A stretch of DNA of 64,000 nucleotides from Acanthaster planci (lineage: Eukaryota > Echinodermata > Asteroidea > Valvatida > Acanthasteridae): contig NW_019091564.1 of NCBI RefSeq assembly GCF_001949145.1, positions 268,443-332,442 of the forward strand, written 5' to 3'. Under the pieces are notes generated by a model. The model saw only the letters and a list, made by a program, of their open reading frames with translations. It did no database searches and had not been told where the DNA came from. Each line of letters opens with the position of its first letter. Position 1 is the first letter of the stretch. Below, piece by piece: positions 1 to 23,879 of this stretch. Both the position numbers and the translations under genes were made by a program.

Positions 1-3000
1 GACAAAAGTGCGGATGTGACCCCAGTGACAAAACCCAGAGCAGAGCCCGGGGAGGATGACTACCACCATATCGAGCCCCCTTCCCCTGGGGACAGCTCGT
101 CAAGGGAAGACAGCGACATGAAGTCCAAGCGACGGGGAGCAAGAGGAAGACCCCTGGGCAGCCAGCGCAAGAGCTCCCGGATACGCACACATACTACCAC
201 GGTATTTGGCCAGTTTTCTTGTCTCTGGAATCCAAACAACTAATCTTGCTTTCATTCATAGTAAAGTAATCAAGGATTTGATTTTTCTCAATTTAAGTAT
301 TTTGATTCCAAACATCACCTTGTGCAATATGCACCGTGTGTGGGTCCATCTCCATCGGGGTAATTCCAGAAATTAGGGGTCCAAAAGTGGGATGCAACCA
401 GCCAGTGCTTTATCAGGTGATAGTATTGCCAAATTTAATATAATATGGGATCTTTCTCATTGTTGTGGGTAGAATGATTTGGTTTTTACTGTATGCTTTA
501 TCACTAAAGTTCATTTTGTATCACAAATGAGAAGTTGCTCTCTGATAGAATGTTTTGCCCCTAGGGGAATTTGATGGGCAGATTCTACTTGCAGACATTT
601 TAAAAAGCTGCTTTTAAAGCACAAGATTTTCAGATTCTAATCACATGAATCTCTTGCCGTAAAAAGTTAAAATCTCTCCCAACCAATTTTCCTGCAAATT
701 TCATTGTTTTATTTTAAGGAGGTCTTCATCCTGCTGAACCATGTGAACGATGCCAGTAGTCTCAATGGTCAGTTCATTTTTTAACAAGTAAAAAACTCCC
801 AGTGTTTAAATCCTTATTAATACAGCCTTCCTTCGCTTTTCCCACCACAGGAGGAGGAAGATGACCGTGCACTGGATACTCCCTCTGGAAGGAGATCGTC
901 CGGCAAGGATGGCACGGCCAGCAGCATTGTGTCACTGATGGATGAAGACAGCAAGGACACGCACAGTGAGGCTGGAGACTCGGACGTGACCGACAAGCCC
1001 TCGGAGAGTGACGACCTGTCCGCATCGACCGGTGCCCTGCAGTCGTCATATTTCCTGGACTCCCTTCCCAACAGTCCTGCATCGGTGGCACAGAGGTATA
1101 TCATTGCTGTTTTGAGTTTGGCTACTTTCATGTACTTGCGTTGCATGTACACAGAAAGAAACAGGCAGAATCTGGGTTATTTTTACAGCCAGCCAGAGTT
1201 TGCAGAAAGTTCACCCATGATTTGTAGAAAAGTTACCCTTATATTGCTTATTTTGTTTCAACGATGGAGACATTTTCATTCAATATTTTCTAGAATTATT
1301 TATTATTTTGATATTTCAATACTTGCATAAGATATTCAGTTTTCCTTTTTGTGAAGTGCTCTGCTGGTCTTCACACCCACAACCAGCCTTAGCTCAGCCA
1401 ATATGGCTTGCAGTAACAGATCTTGTGACATAGAAAAAGAATGGTCTGTTATTCTGTGTTTGTGAGTTTGATGTTTTGAGAACCTTATACAACTTCACAG
1501 ACCATTTTTGAACTGTGTTCCTTCTTGCAGCGAGGAAGACCATGCCTACAAGACGTGGCGTAAGGCCATCATGCTTGTCTGGAGGGCAGTCGCAAGCCAC
1601 AAGTGAGTACCAGTCCTTTCCTATGTTGTAATGGTAGACATTTGCGATCTGGTAATGTGTCTACTTAAGTTATCCCTAGATGTCGAACTGAAAGATATAA
1701 CAAATCTACAGTCCCCTCACTGGCAAAGTTCTTCATAAGGGATTCCTTTTTTCCCCTGTACATTTTTACTTGCCTCCCAACTACTCTGTTCTTCTTGTTA
1801 TTTTCTTTAACTGGTTTCATTTTTAAATATAACTATCTGTTTTAGGTTACATAATTATTTTATGTATTTGTATTCAATTTTGTTTATGTTTCATTTTGTA
1901 ATGACTATAATTCAGCCCTTCTTGCTGCCCTGTATCAGTCTTTTATCAAATATATAAATAAACCAATTAGTGATAATAATGCATTGAGATGAATGACCCC
2001 AACAAAGAAAATAAGATTGGACAACAATGCAGCCAAATCTTCAAGAGAAAGCCAAGCATGTACAAAGTTAATGAGTTAACTCTAAGGAGAGCAGTCCTCT
2101 TGCTCTACCGGAGACTTTAGAAGGTTTGTCAAGTAAAAACCTCTGCAAACCGTGCATAACAAAATAACATATACATTAATGAACTATATGCCGTGTAAGA
2201 TGTTTATTTTGAGGGACCAAGGAATGTTTGGTGGGCATACAGTGCATGTGTCACACTAGGCACTCGCTGGCACTACGAGTCCCTGTGTAATATCACAGTG
2301 GACAGTGAAAGACCTCCTTCCCAGGATTTAGAAACGGCACATAGTCAGTTGAGGATTCACAAAGCCAATCCATAAGGCGTACCAGGTTTCACTGAAGCTT
2401 GAGTTACCAGAGGCTCAGGATGAGAAGCCAGTCATTAGAATCACTGATTTCATTGTCCTTTTACTTTAAAAGAAAATCAAAATGGTGGAGAGTGAATCCC
2501 AACCCCCCTCAATCCATCACTTCCAATTCTGTCACTGGTAATTTGGAGGTTCTTACATTCAAAAGACTATCCTGTCATGATTTTTTTTCTTTAGCAGCGA
2601 ATGTTTCTTTAGGGAGAGAAGTTCAGAGTTACCGAAAAAAAAGTGAGCCAAGATCGTTTGATGCAAGCGCCTGTTGATGAACTAGAATGTGCTTTTCTCT
2701 GGCCTGACTGCCGTTATCCCCAGATTATGCATTCCCTTGGCCCAACAGGTATGCCAATGTGTTTCTCCACCCCGTGACGGAGGACATAGCGCCGGGTTAC
2801 AAGAGCATCGTGATGCGTCCCATGGACTTGATCACTATCAAGAAGAACATTGAGAATGGCATGATCCGGACTACGGAGCAGTTCCACCGCGACATGATGC
2901 TCATGTTCCAGAACGCCATCATGTACAACAATGCTGACCAGCATGTCCACCAGATAGCCACCGTCATGCAGGCAGACGTGGTCAAACAGATTGAGGTGAA

Positions 3001-5027
3001 GAGAGTCTTCGCCCTGCTAGTCCATGGGTTCATTGTGATTTGTCTTTGTCGAGACTTAACCTAACTGGAAGGGGCCAGTGCTGTAATCAAGTTTGATCCA
3101 GTCGCAGGTCGTTTTGTAAATAATGGGAACAAAATCATAAGTATCGTTCATGTGCTTGTTTTGAGGACTGAGACTGGTTGACTCAACAATTAGTGGTCGT
3201 TCTCAAGTCTAGTAACTTGAGGGGATTCTAGGAGTTTGGACTTGTTACAAAACACTCTAAAATGTTCTTCAGAGGGAAAAGAACTCCAGATAATGTGCAG
3301 AGATCATTGATCTTTATCTACAATTACTGGATAACGCATGCCCATGTAGCCTTGGAGAGACAAATAGGGCTTCTGTGGCTTACTTTTATAAGCTGCAAAG
3401 AGGGCTGCCAACACACTCCATGCAGGGCAAAAATTGTAAACTAACAAGTATTCATGCCGCACCAAAAAGCATGGAGCAATAACTAAATCATTTGTGTTAA
3501 CCCTAACCCCCAAGGGTATATATAAAATTGTATTGAAATTGGAGGATTTGGGACTGTTAGGGTTAATAAAGAGAAATTTTCAATTAAATACCCATGGCAT
3601 AAATATAAAAAATGGCCTGCGAGGGTTACGACACAAAATCCCTCTCTAAGATCTCCCAGTTAGACATTGTTAAGGTCTTGAGCACGAAAGGGTTTCCTAA
3701 GATGGCACCTGGGACTGTCCATTTGTTCGATCTCAACATACTATATCTAGTTGGCATATGGCAATTACTGGAAGAGACAAACAGTCTTCCTACAACCAAT
3801 TTCCAACTGATTGAAGCCGAATACGTAGAGTTTTCTGTACGGTGAGGAACGTACTTGAGTGTAGCAGCGCACTAGGAATAGTGCGCAAGTGTTCATCAGT
3901 GGCTGAAGTGTTCTGCATTTTTACTTTTTGTAGGGGGATGAAGCTAGGCATAAAATGAAGAGCACTAAAACTCCAGTGCTGTTTGTACAGATTTCCAGTC
4001 ATGGCAGTGCTTGTTTCTATGCCAACCCATTTCCAGGGTTCTGATTTGTCTGTGTTTGTGTATGACAGGAATTTGTGTCCACTCAGCTGTTGGTACAGCA
4101 GCCGGACTCTACCAAAATGCTGAGGGGGAGAGGCAAACAGGGACAGGGGGTGAGTTGAGACGTTCAAAGCCCCAAATTCAGTCACAGCTAAGAACATGTA
4201 CAGTCGAACCTCGTTAATAAGAGCACTGTTAATACAAGAGTCTGCTTATAACAAGGAAAATCGTAGGTCCCAATCCTTTGTTTATCATTGTTTTCATTCC
4301 TGATAATACAAGGTTCCTGTTATAACAAGGTAATTTGCCAAGTCCGAAGGGCCTCTTATTAACGAGGTTCGACTGTACTCTATGACCAGCTTGTTGATCC
4401 TTTATAGTTTATCTCTTTACAACTCAACCAGCAGTACCCAGCTTGGCATCCATTGTGTTTCTGTGTGTGCTCCACTACCTCCACCCCCTTTTCTTATCCT
4501 TCATTTTCTCAACTAAATCGCTCAGTTCATCAGTGATGGTCAGTCTTTTTCAAAAGCCTCAGTTTAGTTTTACACCTGAATTTATTCATCCATGAGCAGG
4601 ATGACCGTAACGTAAACTCAAAAATTGTAATTATAATTTTAAAATCCTAAATTGTAATTTATATTTCAACACCATTATTACACCATTTTACTGAGTTTAC
4701 TTTGAACTGTGTGTATTTGTGTATATTTATTTGTGTGAGCAGTCTGTTGACCCAAAAAATTATGTAGCTTAGCTTTGTGTATTTTATTACTTTTAACACG
4801 TTTGCCCCTGCTGAACTGTCTTCAGCAGGTGCCCCAAAATAAAGCCATGAATGAATCCTTTACTGAAATTTGGGTCCTTCCGCATGTATCACATTTTCAG
4901 AAATACAGTTAACTGGAAAACCAATTTCCCTTTGTTGTATAAACAGGAAGAGGAACGTTCACGGCGGAGTTCTACCGAAGCGGACACCTCAGGAAAGAAG
5001 AGACGAACAAGGGCTGACGAGAACTAG
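1..5027 (+). CDS. BRD8: BRD8 orthologue, 3' part (bromodomain-containing protein 8)
   Basis: Partial gene; the 5' part lies outside the window. Coding exons by in-phase joins: <1-201, 851-1095, 1531-1602, 2749-2995, 4069-4149, 4947-5027 (TAG at 5025). The first two exons encode a low-complexity acidic/Ser-rich and basic linker. The next two encode the bromodomain, starting near KAIMLVWRAVASHKYANVF and containing DIAPGYKSIVMRPMDL, the ENGMIR turn and MLMFQNAIMYNNAD, whose MYN asparagine is the family's acetyl-lysine-binding residue. The match to vertebrate BRD8 is close throughout, including the SLPNSPASV segment upstream and the LRGRGK segment downstream. BRD8 is a subunit of the TIP60/NuA4 histone acetyltransferase complex. 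The protein ends 26 codons into the last exon with a basic tail, so only one bromodomain is encoded, as in short human isoforms. A stretch at 719-767 looks exon-like but breaks the frame, and I left it out. Identity is very sure; exon ends are good predictions. Confidence 0.93.
3497..3566. mobile_element. Very short TTAA-flanked inverted-repeat element (piggyBac-like MITE)
   Basis: About 70 bases bounded by TTAA at 3497-3500 and 3563-3566. The ends read CCCTAAC and GTTAGGG in inverted orientation. TTAA target duplication plus CCCT/AGGG termini are the hallmark of piggyBac-type elements. The inner motif (ATTGAAATTGGAGGATTT) recurs near 46325 and 46745, so it belongs to a dispersed family. It sits in a BRD8 intron. 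No transposase is encoded. Confidence 0.5.
4199..4377. mobile_element. pogo/Tigger-like MITE, copy 1
   Basis: A 175-base element (4201-4375) flanked by TA on both sides, with a perfect 23-base terminal inverted repeat beginning CAGTCGAACCTCGTTAATAA. TA target duplication and CAGT...CCTCGTTAAT-type ends fit the pogo/Tigger branch of Tc1/mariner elements. It is too short to code for a transposase. It lies in the BRD8 intron between 4149 and 4947. A second copy in opposite orientation is at 63218-63387. Confidence 0.8.
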
Positions 5028-5185
5028 AGAGGGAGCTAATGCTGTTGGCAAGCAGCAAAGACCAGCCTTGGTGTGGGGTGATTCCAGGGGGCAGGCACTT
5101 GACCCCTCCCCCCCAAAAAAAACAGATCTGAATTTTGTCCAATTGCAAATCATGCTTTCAGGGTCCAGCCATACCACCCCATTAC

Positions 5186-5340
5186 GTTGGTGTTCTGGTA
5201 TTATCGTTGCCTTTCACTGCTTCGACCTGAGTTCCGATCCCTCGTAGGCCAACATGTGTAATGAGTATTCACCTAGTCCATATTGGGAACAATAGTGCTG
5301 GGGTTATCCTCACACCTCAAAAACTGGACATTTCTTCTTC
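5186..5340 (+). repeat. Possible tRNA-derived SINE fragment
   Basis: Contains GTTCCGATCC at about 5231-5240, close to a pol III B-box (GGTTCRANNCC), preceded at a suitable distance by TGGTATTATCGTTG, which is a weak A-box. The stretch does not fold as a full tRNA by eye. It is embedded in the BRD8 3' UTR. Confidence 0.35.
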
Positions 5341-5861
5341 TGTTTCCTCAGTCTCTTGAGCTACAGTGTCTCTGCATTTCTGAGGAAACCCCATTTTTCT
5401 CAGTAGACAGAAATAAAGTAACCAAATGTAAACATATTCTGGTCCTAAAATGTGATCCTTGCTTGAATAAGCATGTTTTGAAGTCTATTGTCTTTTTGAG
5501 CCCTTGGTATTACACTTTAATGCAAAGTACTACACACCATTTTTGTTTCCACTCCAGGTGAAACATTATGTTTGAAATAAGGCAGTTTTTTTCATCTGGA
5601 AGTTCTGGGTTTTTTTTAAGTTCACAAACCTAAACTTAGTACAGGTTACAGCAAGGAAATGATTCATCAGAACCTAAAGAACCCAAAGTTGCAATGAGAG
5701 TGGAATAAGTAATTTTGGTTGGAAATGTAGCAAAGTGTTTGGACACACTGTGTATTCGTGTTGGGCTTTTAACAAGTATTTGAGATCAGGCCACAAGTTT
5801 TTGTGTCTTACCAAAAAGGTTTTCTTGAAAGTTGTTGGTAAATACTTTAGAGTTGGCTTGA

Positions 5862-5867
5862 AATAAA
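5862..5867 (+). terminator. Candidate polyadenylation signal of BRD8
   Basis: AATAAA hexamer in an AT-rich, T-rich downstream context (TTGCTTTGTTTTTG follows). It is the first canonical hexamer after the BRD8 stop codon. Confidence 0.5.
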
Positions 5868-5885
5868 TGTCGGTTGAAAGTCAAA

Positions 5886-7280
5886 CTTGCTTTGTTTTTG
5901 ATATATGTGTTGGGTGATTTTGTACTGCTTTTTGAAAATCTCCACTAAACTAATCCAGAGCATTGGTGTGTGCGCAAAGGTGGTGGGGCTGTCATGGGGG
6001 TGGGGCTGAGGCTAGGATTTAACCCCCACAAAGCTTGTGATGCTCAAGCCCCCCTCCTCCGCCGCACCCCAGTTGGAACAGGGAACTGGGATTTACAGCC
6101 GTATCAGAGCTTGGAATTTAAAGATGTAGGTGAATATCATATCTTCATATCCACTCTTTACTGTCTGATCGAGTTTCTTCAGCTATCTGAGTTTCTATCT
6201 GTACTACCACATGGCTAAGCAACCTTTTTGCTAATGGCATAAAGGGCACTAGCGTATGCCATACATACCATTAATTCTACAAAAAACAACAACATATCTT
6301 CAGTTTTAGAAAGTAAAAAAAAAATTCAGGGGAACCCTTATCAGGTGCACCACTCATCCTGAGTGATGTATCAAAAAGTGTTATTATTTTAATTATTATT
6401 CAATTTACCTCATTTGTAAATGTTAAATCAAAGCCATCAAAATGTAAGAGGGCAATGTCATTTAAGAATTTTAAGATTTTTTGGATTTGAATCAAGCAAT
6501 GCCCTCCATACTAAAAGGCCTCTGCTGTCTAATGCATCTCCCCCCACATAATTTTTAAAAGCAAAACGATCAGAAATAGATAGTGAATTTAAATTGGTCG
6601 CGAATGGATCACGCTATATGCTACAAGCGTGCATGTAGTCATTCACGCGTCGAGCGTACGTGTGATGTTGCCAGGCCACAAAAAATGATGGATAACGGTG
6701 ATCTTTCCCACGGTTGATGTGTTGTGTTCTTGGGTGTGTAATCTTGGGTGCAAGGATGGATAGCCACGATGGTACTAAATGCAAGTTATTATAGGAGATG
6801 TGTTCTGTTTGGGGGACAATGAAGCACTGTGTCCATTCGCATGTGCTACTCTCTTCACTCTGACCATGACAGAGCCCCCCCCCCGGGTTGTTTAGCTTCT
6901 GTTCGTGCATCCGGCTATGCTCGTGGAACATGAGTAACATGCTCTAATCACCGTCCCTACTGCGATCGCCATTGCTGTTTATATAAAACTCTTATGCTAT
7001 TGTCTCTTCTCATCTGCTGTTCAATCTTGTCAGTACTTCTCAACGGAACTTGGTGTGAATAATATCTTGAAATTTAACTATTCAACAAAAACCCCAGTGC
7101 TTTACAAATCGCAGGTTTCTCTAGTGAACCAGTTTGTCAATAATTTTCCTTGCAATAACTTGCTGATGTTCAAGTGTTTCAATTTGTCAGTGTTTTATTT
7201 TATCTAGCAATAAAATATGCATATGTTACACCTGAAGAAGGTTCCAGTATAATCTAAGACCACGGTAGGCCCATAAAAAA
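5886..7280. other. Intergenic region between BRD8 and SRSF10
   Basis: AT-rich sequence without a convincing gene. The open frames here (up to about 108 codons on the minus strand at 6614-6940) show no recognisable domain or splice-linked partner. It has short A- and C-homopolymers (6316, 6878), and CpG content rises towards 6600-6980. Confidence 0.6.
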
Positions 7281-7380
7281 CAATTGTCGCCTGCTGTGAC
7301 GGAGTGCATGGGTTTTGTACACCCTCGGGGGCAAATGGCACTCCAGTGTACAAAACACCATGGACTGTAGGCAACAATCG
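7281..7380. repeat. 100-base imperfect palindrome upstream of SRSF10
   Basis: The outer arms (CAATTGTCGCCTGC at 7281 and GTAGGCAACAATCG ending at 7380) and inner arms (CATGGGTTTTGTACAC and GTGTACAAAACACCATG) are inverted copies around a GC-rich loop of about 23 bases. This is the structure of a short foldback transposon relic. It lies about 130 bases upstream of the TATA-like site of SRSF10. Confidence 0.6.
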
Positions 7381-7510
7381 CAAATGTGAGCATCTCAGCT
7401 CAGCTCCGGTGAACTCATTCAACTCACGCACCTCTGCGGGGGGGGTGTCATGCGTTATGAAGCCGCGTTTTTATCTATTTCGCTGGTGTCCGTCAAGTTA
7501 GTGCTGCGGG

Positions 7511-7517
7511 ATAAAAG
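7511..7517 (+). promoter_or_regulatory. TATA-like element of SRSF10 promoter (candidate)
   Basis: ATAAAAG within GCGGGATAAAAGAGG, in a CpG-containing stretch (about 7400-7625) just before the first coding exon. A start site about 30 bases downstream (~7540) would place an upstream ATG at 7550 in the leader. Based on motif and position only. Confidence 0.35.
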
Positions 7518-7623
7518 AGGCAGTGTGTGACCCTTGTACCGATCGTAGAATGCCTGCGCGGACAACCAGGGAGTACATCGATCGTGTATTTGCACTACAA
7601 AAAAGTACAAGGAAAGGGACATC

Positions 7624-18564
<10,941 letters not shown>

Positions 18565-19240
18565 GGCAGAGTTTGCCATGGAGGAAGGCACCGCTGTCAA
18601 TAACTTGTACATGTCTGTTATATTCCCCTTTTTTCTGTTTTCATGAAAGTGAACATGCAAGAACCGTCATCTGCATTTTCCCCGTTTGCTTTTTTCTAAG
18701 TGTTAGAGGTCAGTCTGTGCTGTTACGCCAGTTTAAACAATTGTAGAAATTTTACACAAGAAGTACCAGTTTCACTGCGTGCACTGTTATTGTCGTTAGC
18801 CTTGCACTTGTTAAATCATGCGGATTTAAGAAGTTACCTTGTATTTGTGGGCAATCGAGTTCCAACATGGAATGAAAAAAAAAGTAACCTGTTTGTAGTT
18901 CAGTCCCTCTTCGGGAATTTGTTTTTAAGCTCAAAGAAAGTGCCATCCAGTTAAATTGGTTTTTATGAGAAAAGAAATAGGTTTGAAATCCTGCATAGCA
19001 TTTTATAATGATAATGTTTGCCACAGGACCAGATTTCTATCAGCCCTGCCCATCCATGCGTATTTTTCATTTTTGTATTGCTTTAGTTTTGCTTTAACCA
19101 TTTCATTTTTTTCCCTCACCGCTGTTGAAGAGTGAGCCTTTTTTCATTGTCCTAGTTTATAAACAGGTATTGTTGGAAATTGATTTCAAGCTTTTCTTTA
19201 TTCTTCCTTGACCTTGAAGATTAAATTACTTGCCCACTGC
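18565..19240 (+). other. SRSF10 3' untranslated region (end uncertain)
   Basis: Sequence after the TGA at 18562. No AATAAA is close. An ATTAAA variant at 19220-19225 is a plausible polyadenylation signal, and a canonical AATAAA appears only at about 21220. The 3' end is therefore a guess. Confidence 0.35.
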
Positions 19241-19765
19241 TTTGAAAAAAATAATAACCACCCTTGTTTATTGGGAAGCAAAAAGGCTGCATCTGAAATT
19301 CCGTTTTACTACCATCTGATGAAAACAAAGTCCATTAAGAATGTTCAAAACAGAGTTCATATTAATTTAAAAAAAGCATAATTGCTTTGTAAAGACACAA
19401 ACACAAAGTTAATACGGGCGCATACATTATGGAAATCACTGCTAGGTATGATAGTAAGTTTGAAGTACATGTACTACTACTGTTTTTACGAAAAACACAT
19501 CTGTTTACTTTCGTACTGTTTAAAGGGGAAGAACACAGCGATAATGTCCACTTTAAGTAAAGCGATCGACCATGATACATGTAAGTTAATGATTGTATTG
19601 CACTGCATTCGTGTTTTTTTTAAGTGTGGCAACATGTAGTAATTTCATTAGCACTATAGTAATGTCTTAGCGCTGTTTAAAGTTTGGTTTGGATACAGTT
19701 TTTACAGCCATTAAAATGTTTCTTTGAGAGTTCCAGATTCAGGTTGGATTCTTTTTTTGCGAATA

Positions 19766-19918
19766 GGGCGCTGGGCCAAAGGGCTGATGGCTTTGCACTG
19801 TGATCACGGACGTGTATAATGTGATAAGCTTCTTTGTGCACAACCTCCGACCGCGAGGTTATCACTTCCTAATAATAGCGAAGCGTTAATCTGTGCAAGG
19901 CCATCAGCCCTCGGCGCC
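19766..19918. repeat. Imperfect inverted-repeat element
   Basis: The left arm GGGCTGATGGCTTTGCAC (19781-19798) and right arm GTGCAAGGCCATCAGCCC (19893-19910) are inverted copies with one mismatch. Flanking GGCGC...GGCGCC extends the match. The ~95-base interior is CpG-bearing and non-coding. Probably a foldback-type transposon relic. Confidence 0.6.
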
Positions 19919-20257
19919 TTGTTCGGGCGTTGGGTGACGGCAAGGATTCTCCTTTGAAGGAACATATGAGACGGAGCACCCCCCCCCCTTTGTGTTGGTC
20001 TTGTTTGATCAGAATCTCAGGAATTCTTTACAGACTTCTAGGAGGATGTGTTAGGTAACAGTAGTCTAGAGTGTGTATAGGGATTTGACAGGTCAGGGGG
20101 TACCCCTCCATCCCATATCTTGCCTGGTACAAAGATTCTTTCGCGTCTTTGAATTTCGTCGGGGGGGGGGTTGTTAAAGTATGTTGTGTTAACACAGACT
20201 TGTGCGGGCTTGTGTGTGGTTTTTAAATTCTTGTTTCATTGTACAGTCGTGTTGAAA

Positions 20258-20352
20258 CTAGGTAGCGCATTCGCTTGTATGATGACCAACTGCGCAAGAT
20301 GGTGATTTCTGAGGCGGCGACTCCTGTGTGAGACTGCAGGTTGCAGCCCACT
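20258..20352 (+). repeat. Weakly tRNA-like segment (possible SINE head)
   Basis: GGTAGCGCATTCGC near 20262 resembles a pol III A-box region, and GGTTGCAGCCC near 20339 resembles a B-box with one mismatch, at roughly tRNA-plus spacing. No complete cloverleaf is seen. Confidence 0.25.
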
Positions 20353-23300
20353 AAATAACACCCCATTATCCACATACCTGAACTTCAAAAAATCAGGAAA
20401 AATACCAGCTTCTCAGGTTTTCCTTTTTTCCCATAGTTCTATTCATTAACCGATGACTTTTTAGATATTTTTTTGCATAGAAGGCCACCCCTAAAAAAGC
20501 TGTCGTGTGGCCCCTCGCCATTTTGAAAGATTATGCCTTACACTTCTCGAAAAATCTATGTACATGTAATGTAGATCGTTTTCAGGCACCGATTTCTTCC
20601 GAGTCGTACTCAGCCACAAGTTGAAATTCATTTCGGTCGCCTCTACCTGTCCTTTCTACAAATCTTTAAGTTTGTCAGCTGCGAAATACTCTATTAAACA
20701 GAATCTAAATGCATACAAAATTGTGATTTGGCCGGCGCATGCGATTTCGGGCCTATTTACTGGCCTGCAAGTTGCAACGATTGTGAAATCGTATAGCGCC
20801 CTCTTGAAATCACATGTGCTGTTCCGATCGTGTGCCGACGCGACGTGCGTGAGAGTAATCTTGCCCAGAAAGTGAATCCACAATGGAAACTATTTTCAAG
20901 TTATCCCAAAATTAAATATTAAAAATCTTTGATAACAAACACGAGCAATAACTAATTACTAGGAAATTGCCGATTTGGCTGTGGAAATGAGACTGGTCCC
21001 ATTAGACATGTCTTTGCTGTCACCCGAAGGAGATTATCTTAGGTTTATTTTTATTTAACGACATGACCCACCGTGGCACGGCCAAAACTCGACAATTCTT
21101 CAACTCTTACATTAATTTTCCATCATCCAGAGGTGGTAAAGACTTCATAGATATTCCTTGCGTGAATTCAGATATTAATATAATCAAATTTTGATATAAT
21201 TCCTTGCCAAAATGATGGAATAAATTTTAGTCGAAAGTAAATACATGTACAATGTACAAGTAGTTTACGTTTCAACATGGTGGGTTCAACGGGACATGTG
21301 TAATTTGTTTCGATCAATCTTTTATGTCAAATTTTGCACGTGATCGCGGGTATTCAGACAGTCGTATTTTATGATGTGTATTTTTGCCATGGAAAGTATT
21401 ATACAAGGCTTTGTTTAGGTAAAATCGTGCGACTCCACATTCGTCTTAAAGTTCACAAGTGTTACATTTTTAGATATTAATTCGGCCTTAGTTTGCTGCA
21501 GAAGTCGCAGCACCAACACCGTTGGTCTTGATCAGCACCAATCGTACCCCCCCCCCATTTATGGCGGATCTAGAAGGGATGCGGATTGATTACCTTATCA
21601 TGGCAACCCTCAACTTTCTGGGGCACTTAGGACCATTTTCCACCCGTAGTTTTAGCCATTCTGTTCTCATGAAAGCTCAAAGACCGAGGGAGTTGATCCT
21701 GGCAAGGATTTACACAATCTCACCATTTTGGGGGCCAAACAATCTCCTTTTTCAAAAGATACTGTGGGGGGGGCACTTTTAATGCTAATGAGCTGGCCAG
21801 AAATTCTCACTGGAATTAGTGATTGGGCACCCTTTGGTGCGAGCATGAATTTTGGTGGGACTGCGGGGCCTGCATGTCCTTGATTGGACTTTAATAATTG
21901 TGTTCAAAAATGTTACGTATCTGGCCCAACTTTTCGAACTACAAGGGTTCTTCGTTTATTTTTGCTATTGGGTTAATGAGGCAATCAGTATGTTATAGCA
22001 CGCTAAGTAACTTCGGCAATTCCAGCGACGAACATTCTTATTCACTCAAGCTGCGGGCAAAGAGCGTATTATTATGGTCAACTGAATTAACAGCCGGTTG
22101 AACATTTTCAAGATTTGTAGTTTTCTACATACGAAAGCAAATAAGGGCCTACATCAATGGCACGATTTTGAATCAAAAAGGGTGAAAAATAGAAAATTAT
22201 GTAATACCTGACTATGATTGGCTCTGTGACTTTATTCATATTTACTTTGATTTGTTTTGTCCTTTCGATTTTTCTCGTAATGTTCGGTTTCTACTTTTAT
22301 TTTGACCTCTGTAGATCTGAAGAAACGGAGGTCATATCTTCCCGAAACATCAGAACAAAATAACACCCACTGTACCGGCAATGGTGGTTCTCGTTTCGTT
22401 CTCTAGTTTAAATATGTGGATTTTTTGTATAATCTTTTATTAAATTTGATATAAATGTGGACTATTGGAGCAATGGTGAAAAATCCATAGCAAAGTAAAT
22501 GGAAAATTCAAATGAAAATTAAAAAAAAAGAAATGACAAATGACCCTTTCTAATTCACCTACCCATTCTCACATGGCGAATACGTATGAATCCACCCTCA
22601 GGGTATAAAATGACTAGAACCCCAGTCCTTCCCTGGAATTAAAGGCAGAAAGGTATTTTTCCAAACTAATCTTTCATTTAAAAATCTTAATCTTCAGCCT
22701 TGTTTTACAAATGGGATTTTAGAAATAATAGCAACACAAACCTTTTTTTCAGTTTCATTATATTCGAAATTGTCGATCTTCCAATGGATGTTTCTTTAGT
22801 GTCTCATATTTATTAGGCCATTCAAAATATATAAGTAAATAAATTAGTTCAGAAATAAAAGAAATTGCACCCCCCCCCCAAAAAAAACTCCAGCTTGACA
22901 AAGTTTTTTTTTCATCACCCATAATGAAGATGGTTCATAAATATTTATCTGCCTAGTTTTCGTCTCAATTGGGTTCAATGGCCATGAAAACTGGTTTGCA
23001 TGCTTCAGTTTCTGTTTAGGCATTCTGTTGATGGATCAGTGTAATATTAAGAGGCAAGTATTTGGTGAATTTTAAATTTCAAAAACACCATCCATGACTA
23101 AAGGCAAAGCAATGTAATTCAGGTTTCGGATGTCAAACTTCGACAAGCTTCAACTTGTTGGCAACTTAATGCCACTTGACAAAGAGCACTCTTGAAATTT
23201 TTTTCTAGAAACAGTTATGGTCTGTAATTCCCCTTACAACCATTTCCACTGACTCACAAGGATTCCCCATTAGCTCATGCAACGAATACTGAAAAGTCAG

Positions 23301-23755
23301 ACCATTACTTGCATCTACTTCTGCAACGACGTTGTTTACATAAGCCCCACGCTAACGGTTTTCAAACTTGTTTACTACATGTACTTGGGGTCTCGGAACT
23401 ATTGTGAACAAAGTGAAAGGAGCGAGCGCGACCACGCATATCCTCGGTAGAGATGTGACGGCTAACGGAACAGCTGATTCGATTGTGTTTTAACCACATT
23501 GCGGGGCCACAAAGCCTAGCCGATTAACATATTCATAAGCGGTTGCAGTTGCGATAAACAGGTGACGTCAGGTAGTGTGGCCTGATTTGGATCGTTAGAC
23601 TTTTTGTAGGGATGTTCCTTATACTCATAGCATATTTTCTAGTTTTCATTTTCGATTAATTGAATTTAATTTCTGAAGAAGTTATTCATTGTCATATTAA
23701 ATTGAAAAAATCGTTACTCTCTTAAATTCATGTTTAAAGTACTTTATTGTAAAAA

Positions 23756-23801
23756 GTACAGCAAATATTGTTTGACATGTACAGCAAATATTGTTTGACA
23801 T
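23756..23801 (+). repeat. Perfect 23-base tandem duplication
   Basis: A unit GTACAGCAAATATTGTTTGA-CAT is present twice head to tail without mismatch, about 240 bases upstream of the WBP1L start codon. It appears to be a recent duplication. Confidence 0.9.
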
Positions 23802-23879
23802 GCTTAACTAGGTAAGAATAGTTTCCCCCAATGAAATCAGGTCAAAAGGTCGGGGATTGCCTTGCAAGCAGGGCGGTTG

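Larger units (their letters stand above)
5028..5885 (+). other. BRD8: BRD8 3' untranslated region
   Basis: Non-coding sequence after the BRD8 stop. A canonical AATAAA lies at 5862-5867 and is the first good polyadenylation signal downstream, giving a 3' UTR of about 850 bases. The segment 5186-5340 inside it resembles a tRNA-derived SINE fragment and is listed separately. The end is inferred from the signal only. Confidence 0.5.

Noticed and set aside
22300-22390. GACCTCTGT...ACGGAGGTC stem followed by a CCCGAAACATC motif as a retroelement 3' end
   Set aside because: The motif is suggestive of retroelement tails but there is no adjoining coding remnant or boundary.
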